Shown one piece after another: positions 1 through 11,018 of a stretch of 64,000 bases of DNA. The DNA lies in NCBI RefSeq assembly GCF_001720585.1, contig NZ_MABH01000248.1, positions 24,367-88,366 on the forward strand, written 5' to 3'. The stretch comes from Cereibacter johrii. GTDB taxonomy: Bacteria; Pseudomonadota; Alphaproteobacteria; Rhodobacterales; Rhodobacteraceae. A program made the translations under genes and the position numbers. The notes beneath the pieces were generated by a model. The model was not told the DNA's origin, searched no databases, and was given only the letters and a program-made list of their open reading frames with translations. How positions within the stretch are numbered: the first letter of the stretch is position 1; each line of letters begins with the position of its first letter.

Positions 1-1
1 T

Positions 2-136
2 TCGAAGGGCGGCTGGGTCACCATCAAGGACGCGGTGAAGAAGCCGGCGCCGGAACAAGCGATCCGTCCGGCGGCGATCCGTGCCGCGGCGGTTGCCGAG
101 GAAACCTCCACCGGAGGCGAAAGCAATGAAGGCTGA
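2..136 (+). CDS. rplC: 50S ribosomal protein L3, C-terminal end (partial)
   Basis: The window opens inside this gene. The frame beginning at base 2 reads through 44 codons to a TGA at 134-136. It starts with the conserved L3 tail [14 protein letters not shown] and continues into an Ala/Glu-rich extension of the kind seen in alphaproteobacterial L3. L3 is an early-assembling 23S rRNA-binding protein near the peptidyl-transferase centre. The gene overlaps rplD by 11 bases, as expected in an S10-type operon, which suggests translational coupling. Everything upstream (the rest of rplC, rpsJ) lies outside the window. Confidence 0.93.
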
Positions 137-746
137 AGTCATCAAGCTGGACGCGAGCCCCGCTGGCTCGATTGAACTCGACGACGCGATCTTCGGTCTG
201 GAGCCGCGCGCCGACATCCTGCACCGCGTCGTGCGCTGGCAACGGGCGAAAGCCCAGGCCGGCACGCACTCGGTGCTCGGCAAGTCGGACGTGAGCTACT
301 CGACCAAGAAGATCTATCGCCAGAAAGGCACCGGCGGCGCTCGCCACGGGTCCAAGAAGGCGCCGATCTTCCGTCACGGTGGCGTCTACAAGGGCCCGAC
401 CCCGCGCAGCCACGCCCACGACCTGAACAAGAAGTTCCGGGCGCTCGGGCTGAAGCACGCGCTGTCGTCCAAGGCCACGACGGGCAACCTGATCGTGCTC
501 GAGGATCTCGCGCTGGCCGAAGGCAAGACCGCGATGCTCGCGAAAGCGGTGAAGGAACTCGGCTGGAAGCGCGTGCTCGTCATCGACGGCGCCGACATCA
601 ACGAGAACTTCGCCAAGGCCGCGCGCAACCTCGAAGGCGTGGACGTGCTGCCGTCGATCGGGGCGAACGTGTATGACATCCTGAAGCGTGACACGCTCGT
701 GATCACGAAGGCGGGTGTCGAAGCTCTGGAGGCTCGTCTGAAATGA
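126..746 (+). CDS. rplD: 50S ribosomal protein L4
   Basis: 206 residues, usual length for L4. The start at ATG 126 is chosen because GGAGG lies 8 bases upstream and the protein then begins MKAEVIKLD; an ATG 45 bases further up would add an unrelated N-terminus lying inside rplC. The L4 rRNA-binding loop is visible as [19 protein letters not shown] followed by the GGV(Y/F)KGPTPRSH stretch. L4 binds 23S rRNA domain I and lines the exit tunnel; in E. coli it also represses its own S10 operon, a role that cannot be assessed here because the operon leader lies outside the window. It overlaps rplW by 4 bases (ATGA). Confidence 0.97.
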
Positions 747-1039
747 CCGCCAAACCCGAACATTACGATGTGATCCGCAAGCCGGTGATCACCGAGAAGG
801 CGACCATGACGTCGGAAGCCAACGGCGTCGTCTTCGCCGTGGCGATGGAAGCGACCAAACCGCAGATCAAGGAAGCGGTCGAGGCCATCTTCAACGTCAA
901 GGTCAAGGCGGTGAACACCGTCGTGACCAAGGGCAAGACCAAGAAGTTCAAGGGCCGCCCCGGCGTGCGCTCGGACCGCAAGAAGGCCTATGTGACGCTC
1001 GAGGAAGGAAACACCATCGACGTCTCGACGGGCCTCTGA
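743..1039 (+). CDS. rplW: 50S ribosomal protein L23
   Basis: 98 residues, typical for bacterial L23. The N-terminal [13 protein letters not shown] and the central basic [19 protein letters not shown] segment are L23 hallmarks. L23 sits at the tunnel exit and is the docking site for trigger factor and signal recognition particle. The start codon overlaps the rplD stop (ATGA), so the two are probably translationally coupled. It is followed by an unusually long 122-base gap carrying a terminator-like hairpin before rplB. Confidence 0.97.
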   Translation: MTAKPEHYDVIRKPVITEKATMTSEANGVVFAVAMEATKPQIKEAVEAIFNVKVKAVNTVVTKGKTKKFKGRPGVRSDRKKAYVTLEEGNTIDVSTGL

Positions 1040-1059
1040 TAGAAGGCCTGCGAATCTCG

Positions 1060-1090
1060 CGGCCCCGGGCTTCCGGGGCCGTGATTTTTA
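1060..1090 (+). terminator. Terminator/attenuator-like hairpin between rplW and rplB
   Basis: A perfect 9-bp stem CGGCCCCGG / CCGGGGCCG (1060-1068 with 1073-1081) around a GCTT loop is followed by TGATTTTTA. This looks like an intrinsic terminator, yet it lies inside the S10 gene order, so it would act as a partial terminator or attenuator separating rplD-rplW from rplB onward. A second small stem (CCCC/GGGG near 1125-1137) sits closer to rplB. Confidence 0.6.
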
Positions 1091-1161
1091 TAATCTGGGG
1101 ATCTTCGGAGCCCTGTACCGGCCCCTCCCAAGGGGTCTCTAGCTGACGGAAGACAGGAAGC

Positions 1162-2001
1162 ATGGCACTCAAGTCGTACAAACCGACGACGCCTGGCCAG
1201 CGTGGGCTGGTTCTGATCGACCGTTCGGAGCTGTGGAAAGGCCGTCCGGTCAAGACCCTCGTCGAGGGCCTGATCAAGACCGGTGGCCGGAACAACACCG
1301 GACGCGTCACGATGTGGCACAAGGGCGGCGGGGCCAAGCGGCTCTACCGCATCGTGGATTTCAAGCGTCGCAAGTTCGACGTGCCGGCCGTGGTCGAGCG
1401 CATCGAATACGACCCGAACCGCACCGCGTTCATCGCGCTCGTGCGCTATGAGGATGGCGAGCTCGCCTACATCCTCGCGCCGCAGCGCCTCGCCGTGGGC
1501 GACAGCGTCGTCGCCGGCGCCAAGACCGACGTGAAGCCGGGCAACGCGATGCCCTTCTCGGGCATGCCGATCGGCACGATCGTGCACAACGTCGAGCTGA
1601 AGCCCGGCAAGGGCGGCCAGCTGGCCCGCGCCGCCGGCACCTACGCCCAGTTCGTCGGCCGCGACGGCGGCTACGCCCAGATCCGTCTGAGCTCGGGCGA
1701 GCTGCGCATGGTGCGTCAGGAATGCATGGCCACCGTGGGTGCCGTGTCGAACCCGGACAACTCGAACCAGAACTTCGGCAAGGCCGGCCGGATGCGGCAC
1801 CTCGGCGTTCGCCCGACCGTCCGCGGCGTGGCCATGAACCCGATCGACCACCCGCACGGCGGCGGCGAAGGCCGGACCTCGGGCGGCCGTCACCCGGTCA
1901 CCCCGTGGGGCAAGGGCACCAAGGGCAACCGGACCCGCAAGAGCAAGGCTTCGGACAAGCTGATTGTCCGCTCGCGGCACGCGAAGAAGAAAGGGCGCTG
2001 A
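1162..2001 (+). CDS. rplB: 50S ribosomal protein L2
   Basis: 279 residues, the expected length. It begins [15 protein letters not shown] and carries the highly conserved [18 protein letters not shown] segment, which includes the histidine long implicated at the peptidyl-transferase centre, then the basic tail [19 protein letters not shown]2 is needed for joining the subunits and for a functional catalytic centre. AGGAAG lies just before the ATG. The next gene, rpsS, begins three bases after the stop, so co-translation is likely. Its own leader, after a hairpin with a T-run, suggests that L2 onward may have separate control from rplD-rplW. Confidence 0.98.
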   Translation: MALKSYKPTTPGQRGLVLIDRSELWKGRPVKTLVEGLIKTGGRNNTGRVTMWHKGGGAKRLYRIVDFKRRKFDVPAVVERIEYDPNRTAFIALVRYEDGELAYILAPQRLAVGDSVVAGAKTDVKPGNAMPFSGMPIGTIVHNVELKPGKGGQLARAAGTYAQFVGRDGGYAQIRLSSGELRMVRQECMATVGAVSNPDNSNQNFGKAGRMRHLGVRPTVRGVAMNPIDHPHGGGEGRTSGGRHPVTPWGKGTKGNRTRKSKASDKLIVRSRHAKKKGR

Positions 2002-2004
2002 GCC

Positions 2005-2283
2005 ATGGCACGTTCTACCTGGAAAGGCCCCTTCGTCGACGGGTACCTGCTGAAGAAGGCAGAGAAGTCGCGCGAGTCGGGCAAGAATGAAGTGATCAAG
2101 ATCTGGTCGCGGCGCTCCACCATCCTGCCGCAGTTCGTGGGTCTGACCTTCGGCGTCTACAACGGCAAGAAGCACGTCCCGGTCAACGTGACCGAGGAGA
2201 TGATCGGCCAGAAGTTCGGTGAATATTCGCCGACCCGGACCTACTACGGTCACGCGGCCGACAAGAAAGCGAAGAGGAAGTAA
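2005..2283 (+). CDS. rpsS: 30S ribosomal protein S19
   Basis: 92 residues, typical length. Recognised from [19 protein letters not shown], the [27 protein letters not shown] core and the FSPT-like segment (here [10 protein letters not shown]). S19 pairs with S13 in the 30S head, near the A-site finger of 23S rRNA. It is packed between rplB (3 bases) and rplV (3 bases), the standard rplB-rpsS-rplV order. Confidence 0.98.
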   Translation: MARSTWKGPFVDGYLLKKAEKSRESGKNEVIKIWSRRSTILPQFVGLTFGVYNGKKHVPVNVTEEMIGQKFGEYSPTRTYYGHAADKKAKRK

Positions 2284-2286
2284 TCC

Positions 2287-2666
2287 ATGGGCAAGGAAAA
2301 GAACCCGCGCCGCGTGGGCGAAAACGAGGCTTTTGCCAAGGCGAAGATGCTGCGCACCTCGCCGCAGAAGCTGAACCTCGTCGCGGCCCTCATCCGTGGC
2401 AAGAAGGTCGACAAGGCGATCGCCGACCTCACCTTCTCGAAGAAGCGCATCAGCCAGGACGTGCTGAAGTGCCTGCAGTCGGCCATCGCGAACGCCGAGA
2501 ACAACCACGGCCTCGACGTGGATGAACTCGTGGTCTCGGAAGCCTTCTGCGGCAAGAACCTTGTCATGAAGCGCGGTCGTCCGCGGGCTCGCGGCCGGTT
2601 CGGCAAGATCATGAAACCGTTCAGCGAGCTCACGATCAAGGTGAAGCAAGTCGGGGAGACTGCGTA

Positions 2667-2667
<1 letters not shown>
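2287..2667 (+). CDS. rplV: 50S ribosomal protein L22
   Basis: 126 residues, slightly longer than the E. coli protein as in other alphaproteobacteria. The core motif [21 protein letters not shown] and the C-terminal [14 protein letters not shown] hairpin are diagnostic: this long beta-hairpin reaches into the exit tunnel next to L4 and is where macrolide-resistance mutations typically occur. No alteration is obvious in the hairpin. Its stop overlaps the rpsC start by one base (TAATG). Confidence 0.98.
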
Positions 2668-3383
<716 letters not shown>

Positions 3384-3397
3384 GGGAGCAATGACAG

Positions 3398-3811
3398 ATG
3401 CTGCAACCGAAACGGACGAAGTTCCGCAAACAGCACAAGGGCCGCATCCACGGTGAAGCCAAGGGCGGGTTCCTCCTGAACTTCGGCGGCTTCGGCCTCA
3501 AGGCCACCGAGCCCGAGCGTGTGACCGCGCGGCAGATCGAGGCGGCTCGCCGTGCGATCACCCGCCACATGAAGCGTCAGGGCCGGGTCTGGATCCGCGT
3601 GTTCCCGGACGTGCCGGTGACCTCCAAGCCCACCGAAGTCCGGATGGGTAAGGGCAAGGGCTCGGTCGACTACTGGGCGGCCAAGGTGAAGCCGGGCCGG
3701 ATCATGTTCGAGATCGACGGCGTGTCCGAGACCATCGCCCGCGAGGCCCTGCGCCTCGGCGCGATGAAGCTGCCGGTCATGACCCGGATCGTGGTCCGCG
3801 AGGACTGGTGA
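3398..3811 (+). CDS. rplP: 50S ribosomal protein L16
   Basis: 137 residues, normal length. Starts [16 protein letters not shown] and contains [25 protein letters not shown] (in two overlapping pieces), [24 protein letters not shown] and the C-terminal [11 protein letters not shown]16 lies at the A-site region and helps tRNA accommodation. The arginine in the PxxxKPxxxRMGKGKG loop, hydroxylated by YcfD/RoxA enzymes in some bacteria, is present. In most bacteria rpmC follows immediately; here there are 239 bases and a strong terminator after it. Confidence 0.98.
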   Translation: MLQPKRTKFRKQHKGRIHGEAKGGFLLNFGGFGLKATEPERVTARQIEAARRAITRHMKRQGRVWIRVFPDVPVTSKPTEVRMGKGKGSVDYWAAKVKPGRIMFEIDGVSETIAREALRLGAMKLPVMTRIVVREDW

Positions 3812-3838
3812 TCTCCGGCCCCAGGCGGGCAGGACAGA

Positions 3839-3872
3839 GGCCCCCGGACGCAGCCGCGCCCGGGGGCCTTTT
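3839..3872 (+). terminator. Intrinsic terminator between rplP and rpmC
   Basis: A 9-bp perfect GC stem GGCCCCCGG (3839-3847) / CCGGGGGCC (3860-3868) with a 12-base loop is followed directly by TTTT. Its form is canonical, and it lies 28 bases after the rplP stop, in the middle of the classical S10 operon, so it should split transcription before rpmC. Confidence 0.8.
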
Positions 3873-3985
3873 CAATGAAACAAGGCCGTTGGGGCATTCT
3901 TTCGCTTGCCCTTCGGCCGAACCTCCTGTAGCAGGCTGCATCCTGCGGATTCCGGGTCACCGGATTCGCGGGTTTGTCATTGATC

Positions 3986-4030
3986 CACCAGATCCAAGGT
4001 AACCCTGCCAAGGTCGGGAGCCCTCTGGTG
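3986..4030 (+). promoter_or_regulatory. Leader of rpmC with stem and a motif shared with the rplN leader
   Basis: The 180 bases between the terminator and rpmC contain no convincing gene. An inverted repeat CACCAGA (3986-3992) / TCTGGTG (4024-4030) encloses two CCAAGG copies and the 11-mer AAGGTCGGGAG (4010-4020). The same 11-mer occurs at 4569-4579 just upstream of rplN. A promoter and an RNA regulatory element for the second half of the cluster are plausible, but no clear -35/-10 pair was found. Confidence 0.35.
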
Positions 4031-4050
4031 ATTGAAGAAGGAAAGAGGCG

Positions 4051-4257
4051 ATGACCACCGCCCAGGAACTGCGGTCCAAGACCCCGGACCAGCTCCGCGA
4101 CCAGCTCGTGGCGCTCAAGAAAGAGGCCTTCAACCTCCGCTTCCAGCAGGCCACCGGCCAGCTCGAGAACACCGCCCGCATGCGCGCCGTCCGCCGCGAC
4201 GTTGCCCGCATCAAGACGGTCCTGAACGAGATGGCCGCTTCGGCCGCTGCGAACTGA
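4051..4257 (+). CDS. rpmC: 50S ribosomal protein L29
   Basis: 68 residues, standard size. Recognised by [32 protein letters not shown] and [18 protein letters not shown], the two-helix hairpin typical of L29. L29 sits beside L23 at the tunnel exit. A purine-rich AAGAAGGAAAGAGG stretch precedes the ATG. It opens a second transcription block after the terminator at 3839-3872 and is followed by rpsQ after 13 bases. Confidence 0.97.
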   Translation: MTTAQELRSKTPDQLRDQLVALKKEAFNLRFQQATGQLENTARMRAVRRDVARIKTVLNEMAASAAAN

Positions 4258-4270
4258 GAGGAAGCCTCCC

Positions 4271-4513
4271 ATGCCCAAACGCATCCTGCAAGGCACCGTG
4301 ACCAGCGACAAGAACGAGCAGACCGTGACGGTCCTCGTCGAGCGCCGCTTCAAGCACCCGCTGCTGAAGAAGACGGTCCGTCTGTCGAAGAAATACCGGG
4401 CCCATGACCCGGAGAACCAATTCAAGGTCGGCGACGTCGTCCGCATCGAGGAATGCGCGCCCATCTCGAAGACGAAGCGCTGGAAGGTCGTGACCGACGC
4501 CGTCGTGGCGTGA
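4271..4513 (+). CDS. rpsQ: 30S ribosomal protein S17
   Basis: 80 residues. Starts [21 protein letters not shown] and has the [20 protein letters not shown] and [16 protein letters not shown] segments of S17, an early-binding protein of the 16S rRNA 5' domain. GAGAGGAAGCC before the ATG supplies the ribosome-binding site. It is separated from rplN by a 73-base gap that contains a hairpin. Confidence 0.98.
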   Translation: MPKRILQGTVTSDKNEQTVTVLVERRFKHPLLKKTVRLSKKYRAHDPENQFKVGDVVRIEECAPISKTKRWKVVTDAVVA

Positions 4514-4542
4514 CGTCCTCCTTTCCGCCTGAACGAAACCCT

Positions 4543-4579
4543 GGGGCCGTGGGATCTAGCGGTCCCCAAAGGTCGGGAG
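4543..4579 (+). promoter_or_regulatory. Hairpin and conserved 11-mer in the rplN leader
   Basis: GGGGCCG (4543-4549) can pair with CGGTCCCC (4560-4567) with one bulged base, and it is followed by AAGGTCGGGAG (4569-4579), the same 11-mer found before rpmC at 4010-4020. GGGAG in the motif could itself serve as the rplN ribosome-binding site, so folding here could influence translation. Confidence 0.35.
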
Positions 4580-4586
4580 AAACCAA

Positions 4587-4955
4587 ATGATCCAGATGCA
4601 GACCAATCTGGATGTTGCTGACAACTCCGGCGCTCGCCGAGTTCAGTGCATCAAGGTTCTGGGTGGTTCCCACCGTCGCTATGCCAGCGTCGGCGACATC
4701 ATCGTGGTGTCGGTGAAGGAAGCCATCCCGCGCGGTCGCGTGAAGAAGGGCGATGTCCGCAAGGCCGTCGTCGTGCGCACCGCCAAGGAAGTCCGTCGTG
4801 AGGACGGCACCACCATCCGCTTCGACCGCAATGCTGCCGTCATCCTGAACAACCAGGGCGAACCGGTCGGCACCCGTATCTTCGGGCCGGTCGTGCGCGA
4901 GCTGCGTGCCAAGAACTTCATGAAAATCATCTCGCTGGCGCCGGAGGTGCTCTGA
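4587..4955 (+). CDS. rplN: 50S ribosomal protein L14
   Basis: 122 residues, invariant length for bacterial L14. Starts [19 protein letters not shown] and contains [22 protein letters not shown] (in two overlapping parts) and FGPVVRELR near the end. L14 forms an intersubunit bridge with L19 and contacts the silencing factor RsfS. Its stop overlaps the rplX start by one base (TGATG), with GGAGG at the end of rplN acting as the rplX ribosome-binding site. Confidence 0.98.
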   Translation: MIQMQTNLDVADNSGARRVQCIKVLGGSHRRYASVGDIIVVSVKEAIPRGRVKKGDVRKAVVVRTAKEVRREDGTTIRFDRNAAVILNNQGEPVGTRIFGPVVRELRAKNFMKIISLAPEVL

Positions 4956-5260
4956 TGGCTGCGAAGCTGAAGAAGGGTGACCGCGTCGTCGTGCTGGCCG
5001 GCAAGGACAAGGGCAAGCAGGGCGAGATCACTGCGGTGATGCCGAAGGACAACAAGGCCGTGGTCGAGGGCGTGAACGTCGCCATCCGCCACACCAAGCA
5101 GACGCCGACCGCCCAGGGCGGCCGTCTCGCCAAGGCGATGCCGATCGATCTGTCGAACCTCGCGCTGCTCGATGCCAACGGCAAGGCCACGCGCGTGGGC
5201 TTCCGCTTCGAGGGCGAGAAGAAGGTCCGCTACGCCAAGACCACGGGGGATGTCATCTGA
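4955..5260 (+). CDS. rplX: 50S ribosomal protein L24
   Basis: 101 residues. The KOW motif [20 protein letters not shown] near the N-terminus and the [15 protein letters not shown] segment identify L24, one of the proteins that start 50S assembly on 23S rRNA domain I. It overlaps rplN and rplE by one base at each end (TGATG in both cases), which points to strict translational coupling through this part of the operon. Confidence 0.98.
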   Translation: MAAKLKKGDRVVVLAGKDKGKQGEITAVMPKDNKAVVEGVNVAIRHTKQTPTAQGGRLAKAMPIDLSNLALLDANGKATRVGFRFEGEKKVRYAKTTGDVI

Positions 5261-5820
5261 TGCTCGACCAGACCAACTACACCCCGCGCCTGAAGGCGGC
5301 CTATGCGAGCACCGTTCGCGCCGCGCTGAAGGAAGAGTTCGGCTACAAGAACGACATGCAGATCCCGCGTCTGGACAAGATCGTCCTGAACATGGGCGTC
5401 GGCGAGGCGGTCAAGGACACCAAGAAGGTGAAGACCGCCGCGGAAGAGCTCTCGATGATCGCCGGCCAGAAGGCCGTCGTGACCCACGCCAAGAAGTCGA
5501 TCGCCGGCTTCCGCGTGCGCGAGCAGATGCCGCTCGGCTGCAAGGTCACGCTCCGCGGCGACCGCATGTACGAATTCCTCGACCGTCTGATCACGATCGC
5601 GCTGCCCCGCGTCCGCGACTTCCGCGGCGTGAAAGGCAACTCGTTCGATGGCCGCGGCAACTACGCGATGGGCCTCAAGGAGCAGTTCGTGTTCCCCGAG
5701 ATCAACTTCGACAAGGTCGACGAGGTTCTCGGCATGGACATCATCATCTGCACCACCGCGAAGACCGACGCGGAAGCGAAGGCGCTGTTGAAGCAGTTCA
5801 ACATGCCGTTCATCAGCTGA
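5260..5820 (+). CDS. rplE: 50S ribosomal protein L5
   Basis: 186 residues. Contains [39 protein letters not shown] and [16 protein letters not shown], all characteristic of L5. L5 binds 5S rRNA with L18 and L25 in the central protuberance. The ATG overlaps the rplX stop. After the rplE stop, 19 bases including GGGAGAGAGAAG lead to rpsN. Confidence 0.98.
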   Translation: MLDQTNYTPRLKAAYASTVRAALKEEFGYKNDMQIPRLDKIVLNMGVGEAVKDTKKVKTAAEELSMIAGQKAVVTHAKKSIAGFRVREQMPLGCKVTLRGDRMYEFLDRLITIALPRVRDFRGVKGNSFDGRGNYAMGLKEQFVFPEINFDKVDEVLGMDIIICTTAKTDAEAKALLKQFNMPFIS

Positions 5821-5839
5821 TCGCGGGAGAGAGAAGAGT

Positions 5840-6145
5840 ATGGCGAAGAAATCCATGATCGAACGCGAGATCAAGCGCGCGAAGATGGTGCAGCAATATG
5901 CTGCCAAGCGCGCCTCGCTGAAGGAGATCACCACCAACGCGGACCTGCCGATGGAGCAACGCTTCAAGGCGCAGCTCAAGCTGGCGGAACTGCCGCGCAA
6001 CTCGTCGGCCACGCGGATCCACAACCGCTGCCAGCTGACGGGCCGTCCGCATGCGTATTATCGCAAGCTGAAACTCTCGCGGATCATGCTGCGTGAACTG
6101 GCCTCGTTCGGCCAGATCCCCGGCATGGTGAAGTCGAGCTGGTAA
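5840..6145 (+). CDS. rpsN: 30S ribosomal protein S14 (zinc-independent long form)
   Basis: 101 residues with [20 protein letters not shown] at the start and [20 protein letters not shown] near the end. Only one cysteine remains where zinc-binding S14 has four, so this is the C-minus form that works without zinc. S14 joins S3 and S10 in the 30S head late in assembly. It sits in the standard rplE-rpsN-rpsH order. Confidence 0.98.
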   Translation: MAKKSMIEREIKRAKMVQQYAAKRASLKEITTNADLPMEQRFKAQLKLAELPRNSSATRIHNRCQLTGRPHAYYRKLKLSRIMLRELASFGQIPGMVKSSW

Positions 6146-6157
6146 GGAGATCGGGAT

Positions 6158-6556
6158 ATGTCTGTGAACGATCCGCTCGGCGATATGCTGACCCGCATCC
6201 GCAACGCGCAGCTGCGTGGCAAGTCCACGGTGAGCACGCCGGCGTCCCGGCTGCGCGCCTGGGTGCTCGACGTGCTCCAGGCCGAGGGCTACATCCGCGG
6301 CTACGAGAAGAAGGAAACCGAGAACGGCCAGGGCGAACTGGTCATCTCGCTGAAGTACTTCGAGGGTACCCCGGTGATCCGCGAACTCAAGCGCGTGTCG
6401 AAGCCCGGCCGCCGCGTCTACATGGCCACGAAGGACCTTCCGAGCGTCCGTAACGGCCTCGGCGTGTCGATCATCTCCACGCCGAAAGGCGTCATGTCCG
6501 ATGCGAGCGCCCGCTCCGCCAATGTTGGCGGCGAAGTGCTCTGCACCGTGTTCTGA
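6158..6556 (+). CDS. rpsH: 30S ribosomal protein S8
   Basis: 132 residues. Starts [22 protein letters not shown] and ends with the conserved [22 protein letters not shown] block split around residues 110-132. S8 binds the central domain of 16S rRNA and, in E. coli, represses the spc operon by binding an RNA mimic at the rplE start. No such mimic was assessed here. AAGGAGATCGGGATATG supplies the start signal. Confidence 0.98.
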   Translation: MSVNDPLGDMLTRIRNAQLRGKSTVSTPASRLRAWVLDVLQAEGYIRGYEKKETENGQGELVISLKYFEGTPVIRELKRVSKPGRRVYMATKDLPSVRNGLGVSIISTPKGVMSDASARSANVGGEVLCTVF

Positions 6557-6566
6557 GGAGGGTTCA

Positions 6567-7100
6567 ATGTCTCGTATTGGCAAGAAACCCGTTCCGCTGC
6601 CGAAAGGCGTGACGGCCTCGATCTCGGGCCAGTCGATCGAAGTGAAGGGCCCGAAAGGCACCCGCAGCTTCTCGGCGACCGACGACGTGACCCTCGCGCT
6701 GGACGAAGGTTCGGTGAAGGTGACCCCGCGCGGCACCTCGAAACGTGCGCGTCAGCAATGGGGCATGGTGCGGTCGCAGGTGGAAAACCTCGTGACCGGC
6801 GTCACCACCGGCTTCAAGAAGGAGCTGGAGATCTCGGGCGTGGGTTACCGCGCGCAGATGGCCGGCAACGTGCTGAAGCTCTCGCTCGGCTATTCGCACG
6901 ACGTCAACTTCGAGGTTCCGGCGGGCGTCACCGTCACCACCCCGAAGCAGACCGAGATCACGGTCGAAGGCATTGACCAGCAGCTGGTCGGCCAGGTGGC
7001 GGCGAACATCCGCGAGTGGCGGCGTCCCGAGCCCTACAAGGGCAAGGGCATCCGCTACAAGGACGAGTTCATCTTCCGCAAGGAAGGCAAGAAGAAGTAA
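6567..7100 (+). CDS. rplF: 50S ribosomal protein L6
   Basis: 177 residues, normal for L6. The start at ATG 6567 follows GAGGAGGGTTCA and gives [15 protein letters not shown]; an upstream ATG in the same frame lies inside rpsH and adds nonsense. The two tandem L6 domains are visible, with [18 protein letters not shown] in the middle and the C-terminal signature [16 protein letters not shown]6 sits near the sarcin-ricin loop where elongation factors bind. Confidence 0.98.
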
Positions 7101-7111
7101 GGGGCGCGACA

Positions 7112-7471
7112 ATGGCGAACACGAAAAGAGAGCTGTTCCTCAAGCGCCGCCTGCGCGTCCGGAACAAACTGAAAGCATCGGCGAACGGGCGGCTCCGGCT
7201 GTCCGTCCACCGTTCCTCGAAGAACATCAGCGCCCAGCTGATCGACGACGCGAACGGTGTCACGCTGGCGGCGGCCTCGACCCTCGAGAAGGGCCTGGGC
7301 TTCGTCGGCAAGAACAACGTCGAGGCGTCGGCGGCCGTGGGCCGTGCGATCGCCGAGCGGGCGAAGGCGGCCGGGATCGAGGAATGTTTCTTCGACCGCG
7401 GCGGTTTCCTCTTTCACGGGAAGATCAAGGCTCTGGCCGACGCTGCCCGTGAAGGCGGCCTGAAGTTCTGA
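7112..7471 (+). CDS. rplR: 50S ribosomal protein L18
   Basis: 119 residues from ATG 7112, preceded by AAGGGGCGCGAC. Starts [20 protein letters not shown] and contains [14 protein letters not shown] and a C-terminal [22 protein letters not shown]18 delivers 5S rRNA to the 50S subunit together with L5. A longer in-frame extension into rplF is possible but gives no L18-like sequence. Confidence 0.98.
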
Positions 7472-7482
7472 GGAGTAAGACG

Positions 7483-8046
7483 ATGGCAGAAAGAGAGAAC
7501 CGCCGGGACCGTCGCGACGATCGTTCGCGCGAGGAAACCCCGGAATTCGCCGATCGTCTGGTGGCGATCAACCGCGTCTCCAAGACCGTGAAGGGCGGCA
7601 AGCGCTTCGGCTTTGCGGCTCTGGTGGTCGTGGGCGACCAGCGCGGCCGCGTCGGCTTCGGCAAGGGCAAGGCCAAGGAAGTGCCGGAAGCCATCCGCAA
7701 GGCGACCGAGCAGGCCAAGCGTCAGATGATCCGCGTCGCGCTGCGCGACGGCCGGACGCTGCACCATGACCAGGAAGGCCGCCACGGCGCCGGCAAGGTC
7801 GTGATGCGGGCCGCCGTTCCGGGGACGGGGATCATCGCCGGCGGCCCGATGCGCGCCGTGTTCGAGATGCTCGGCATCCAGGGCGTGGTGGCGAAGTCGC
7901 TCGGCTCGCAGAACCCCTACAACATGATCCGTGCCACGATGGACGGTCTGAAGCGGGAATCCAGCCCTCGTCAAGTCGCGCAGCGTCGCGGCAAGAAGGT
8001 GGCCGACATCCTGAAGAAGCCGGAAGCCGAAGTGGCGGAAGCGTAA
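7483..8046 (+). CDS. rpsE: 30S ribosomal protein S5
   Basis: 187 residues, with an N-terminal charged extension ([18 protein letters not shown]) typical of alphaproteobacteria. The S5 double-stranded-RNA-binding fold is marked by [20 protein letters not shown] and by [18 protein letters not shown]5 shapes the mRNA entry pore and accuracy centre with S4. GAGGAGTAAGACG precedes the ATG. Confidence 0.98.
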   Translation: MAERENRRDRRDDRSREETPEFADRLVAINRVSKTVKGGKRFGFAALVVVGDQRGRVGFGKGKAKEVPEAIRKATEQAKRQMIRVALRDGRTLHHDQEGRHGAGKVVMRAAVPGTGIIAGGPMRAVFEMLGIQGVVAKSLGSQNPYNMIRATMDGLKRESSPRQVAQRRGKKVADILKKPEAEVAEA

Positions 8047-8058
8047 GGAGTCCGCACC

Positions 8059-8247
8059 ATGGCGAAAACGATCATCGTGAAGCAGGTCCGGTCGGCAGCC
8101 CGCCGTCCGGCCGTTCAGACCGCGGTCCTCAAGGGCCTCGGGCTGAACAAGATGCACCGGACCCGGGAACTGGAAGACACGCCGTCGATCCGCGGCATGG
8201 TCGCCAAGATCCCGCATCTGGTCGAGATCATCGAAGAGCGCGGCTGA
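8059..8247 (+). CDS. rpmD: 50S ribosomal protein L30
   Basis: 62 residues. Recognised by [17 protein letters not shown] and [20 protein letters not shown], then [12 protein letters not shown]. Present in its usual place after rpsE. AAGGAGTCCGCACC gives a strong ribosome-binding site. A 156-base spacer with a terminator-like stem separates it from rplO, whereas in E. coli the two genes are nearly adjacent. Confidence 0.97.
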
Positions 8248-8268
8248 CGCCGGGCTCGTGCAATCACG

Positions 8269-8298
8269 GGGCGCGCGGGCTTGCACCGGGCGCCCTTT
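8269..8298 (+). terminator. Possible weak terminator between rpmD and rplO
   Basis: GGGCGC (8269-8274) can pair with GCGCCC (8290-8295) across a 15-base loop, followed by TTTCCCC. The stem is short and the T-run weak, so attenuation rather than full termination is the more likely role, if any. Confidence 0.3.
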
Positions 8299-8403
8299 CC
8301 CCATATCAGGCGCGCGGAGAGGCGACTCTCTGCCCAACAACAAGAAACGCCGTGTTCCCTCCATCCGTCGCTGGCGGAGGGGTTCCGGCCAGGAGATAGC
8401 GAC

Positions 8404-8889
8404 ATGAAACTGAACGAACTCCGCGACAACGAAGGCGCAGCCCGCAAGAAGAAGCGCGTGGCGCGCGGCCCGGGCTCGGGCAAGGGCAAGACCGCCGGCC
8501 GCGGGATCAAGGGCCAGAAGTCGCGTTCGGGCGTGGCTCTGAACGGCTACGAAGGCGGCCAGATGCCGCTCTACCGGCGTCTGCCGAAGCGGGGCTTCAC
8601 CAAGCCGAACCGCAAGGAATATGCCGTGGTCAACCTCGGCCTGATCCAGAAGTTCGTCGATGCCGGCAAGCTGGACGCCAGCCAGCCGATCGACGAGGCC
8701 GCGATCGTGGCCGCGGGCGTGACCTCGCACAAGCGTGACGGCATCCGCGTGCTGGCCAAGGGCGAGATCACCGCGAAGCTCGCGCTGACCGTGTCGGGCG
8801 CGTCGAAATCGGCGGTGGAAGCGATCGAGAAGGCGGGTGGCTCGATCACCCTGACCGCTCCGGCTGCGGCGGCCGCCAGCGCAGAATAA
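8404..8889 (+). CDS. rplO: 50S ribosomal protein L15
   Basis: 161 residues from ATG 8404, preceded by CAGGAGATAGCGAC. Starts [22 protein letters not shown], has the glycine-rich [20 protein letters not shown] segment, and ends in the Ala-rich tail common in alphaproteobacteria. L15 is a late assembly protein bridging several 23S domains. An in-frame ATG 123 bases upstream is rejected because its product does not resemble L15 and the good ribosome-binding site is at 8404. Confidence 0.97.
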   Translation: MKLNELRDNEGAARKKKRVARGPGSGKGKTAGRGIKGQKSRSGVALNGYEGGQMPLYRRLPKRGFTKPNRKEYAVVNLGLIQKFVDAGKLDASQPIDEAAIVAAGVTSHKRDGIRVLAKGEITAKLALTVSGASKSAVEAIEKAGGSITLTAPAAAAASAE

Positions 8890-8989
8890 GGTTGTGGGTG
8901 CGCCTGCGGGCGCATACATCACCTGACAGTTTTCCCGCGCCGCCGACCCGGAGAACGGATCGGCGGCGCCGTCATGAGAGAGACCGGGC

Positions 8990-10348
<1,359 letters not shown>

Positions 10349-10358
10349 GGGAAGAGTG

Positions 10359-11012
10359 ATGGTGAATGTGATACTTCTGGGGCCGCCGGGCGCGGGCAAG
10401 GGCACGCAGGCCAAGCGGCTCGAGGAGAGCCGCGGCATGGTGCAGCTCTCGACGGGCGACATGCTGCGCGAGGCCAAGACCAGCGGTTCCGAGATGGGCC
10501 GCCGCGCGGCCGAGGTGATGGACCGGGGCGAGCTCGTGACGGACGAGATCGTGATCGGCCTGATTCGCGAGAAGCTGCAGTCGCCCGCGGCGGGCGGCTT
10601 CATCTTCGACGGTTTCCCGCGGACGCTGAAGCAGGCGGATGCCTTGGGAGAGCTGCTTGCGCAGATGGGGCAGGGGCTCGATGCGGTGATCGAGATGCAG
10701 GTGGACGATGCCGCCCTCGTGGCGCGCATCACCGGCCGCTACTCGTGCGGCGCCTGCGGCGCGGTCTATCACGACGATACGAAGCCCACGAAGGTCGAGG
10801 GCGTCTGCGACGTCTGCGGCTCGACGGACCTGCGGCGGCGTGCGGACGACACGGCCGAGGCGCTGTCGAAGCGTCTGATGGAATATTACAAGAAAACCTC
10901 GCCCCTCATCGGCTACTACTATGCCAAGGGGCAGCTGTCCTCGGTCGACGGTCTGGCCGAGATGGATGCGGTGTCGGCGGCGATCGCGAAGGTTCTTGAC
11001 AAGCGCGGGTGA
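10359..11012 (+). CDS. adk: Adenylate kinase (four-cysteine lid)
   Basis: 217 residues; converts ATP + AMP to 2 ADP in the cytoplasm. The P-loop GPPGAGKGT is at residues 8-16, and the substrate motifs LSTGDMLR and FDGFPRT are present. The lid holds four cysteines, C130, C133, C150 and C153, in a C-x2-C...C-x2-C arrangement that binds a structural metal in some bacteria, including the related Paracoccus denitrificans enzyme; E. coli Adk lacks it. The start at ATG 10359 follows GAGGGAAGAGTG. Long-lid form. Confidence 0.97.
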   Translation: MVNVILLGPPGAGKGTQAKRLEESRGMVQLSTGDMLREAKTSGSEMGRRAAEVMDRGELVTDEIVIGLIREKLQSPAAGGFIFDGFPRTLKQADALGELLAQMGQGLDAVIEMQVDDAALVARITGRYSCGACGAVYHDDTKPTKVEGVCDVCGSTDLRRRADDTAEALSKRLMEYYKKTSPLIGYYYAKGQLSSVDGLAEMDAVSAAIAKVLDKRG

Positions 11013-11018
11013 CTTTGC

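Noticed and set aside
3808..4002. A 64-codon + strand frame after rplP
   Set aside because: It overlaps the rplP stop, runs straight through the intrinsic terminator, has no ribosome-binding site and its product resembles nothing known.
8248..8403. A small gene or tRNA in the rpmD-rplO spacer
   Set aside because: No cloverleaf arms were found, and the frame continuing into rplO has no start signal or homology.
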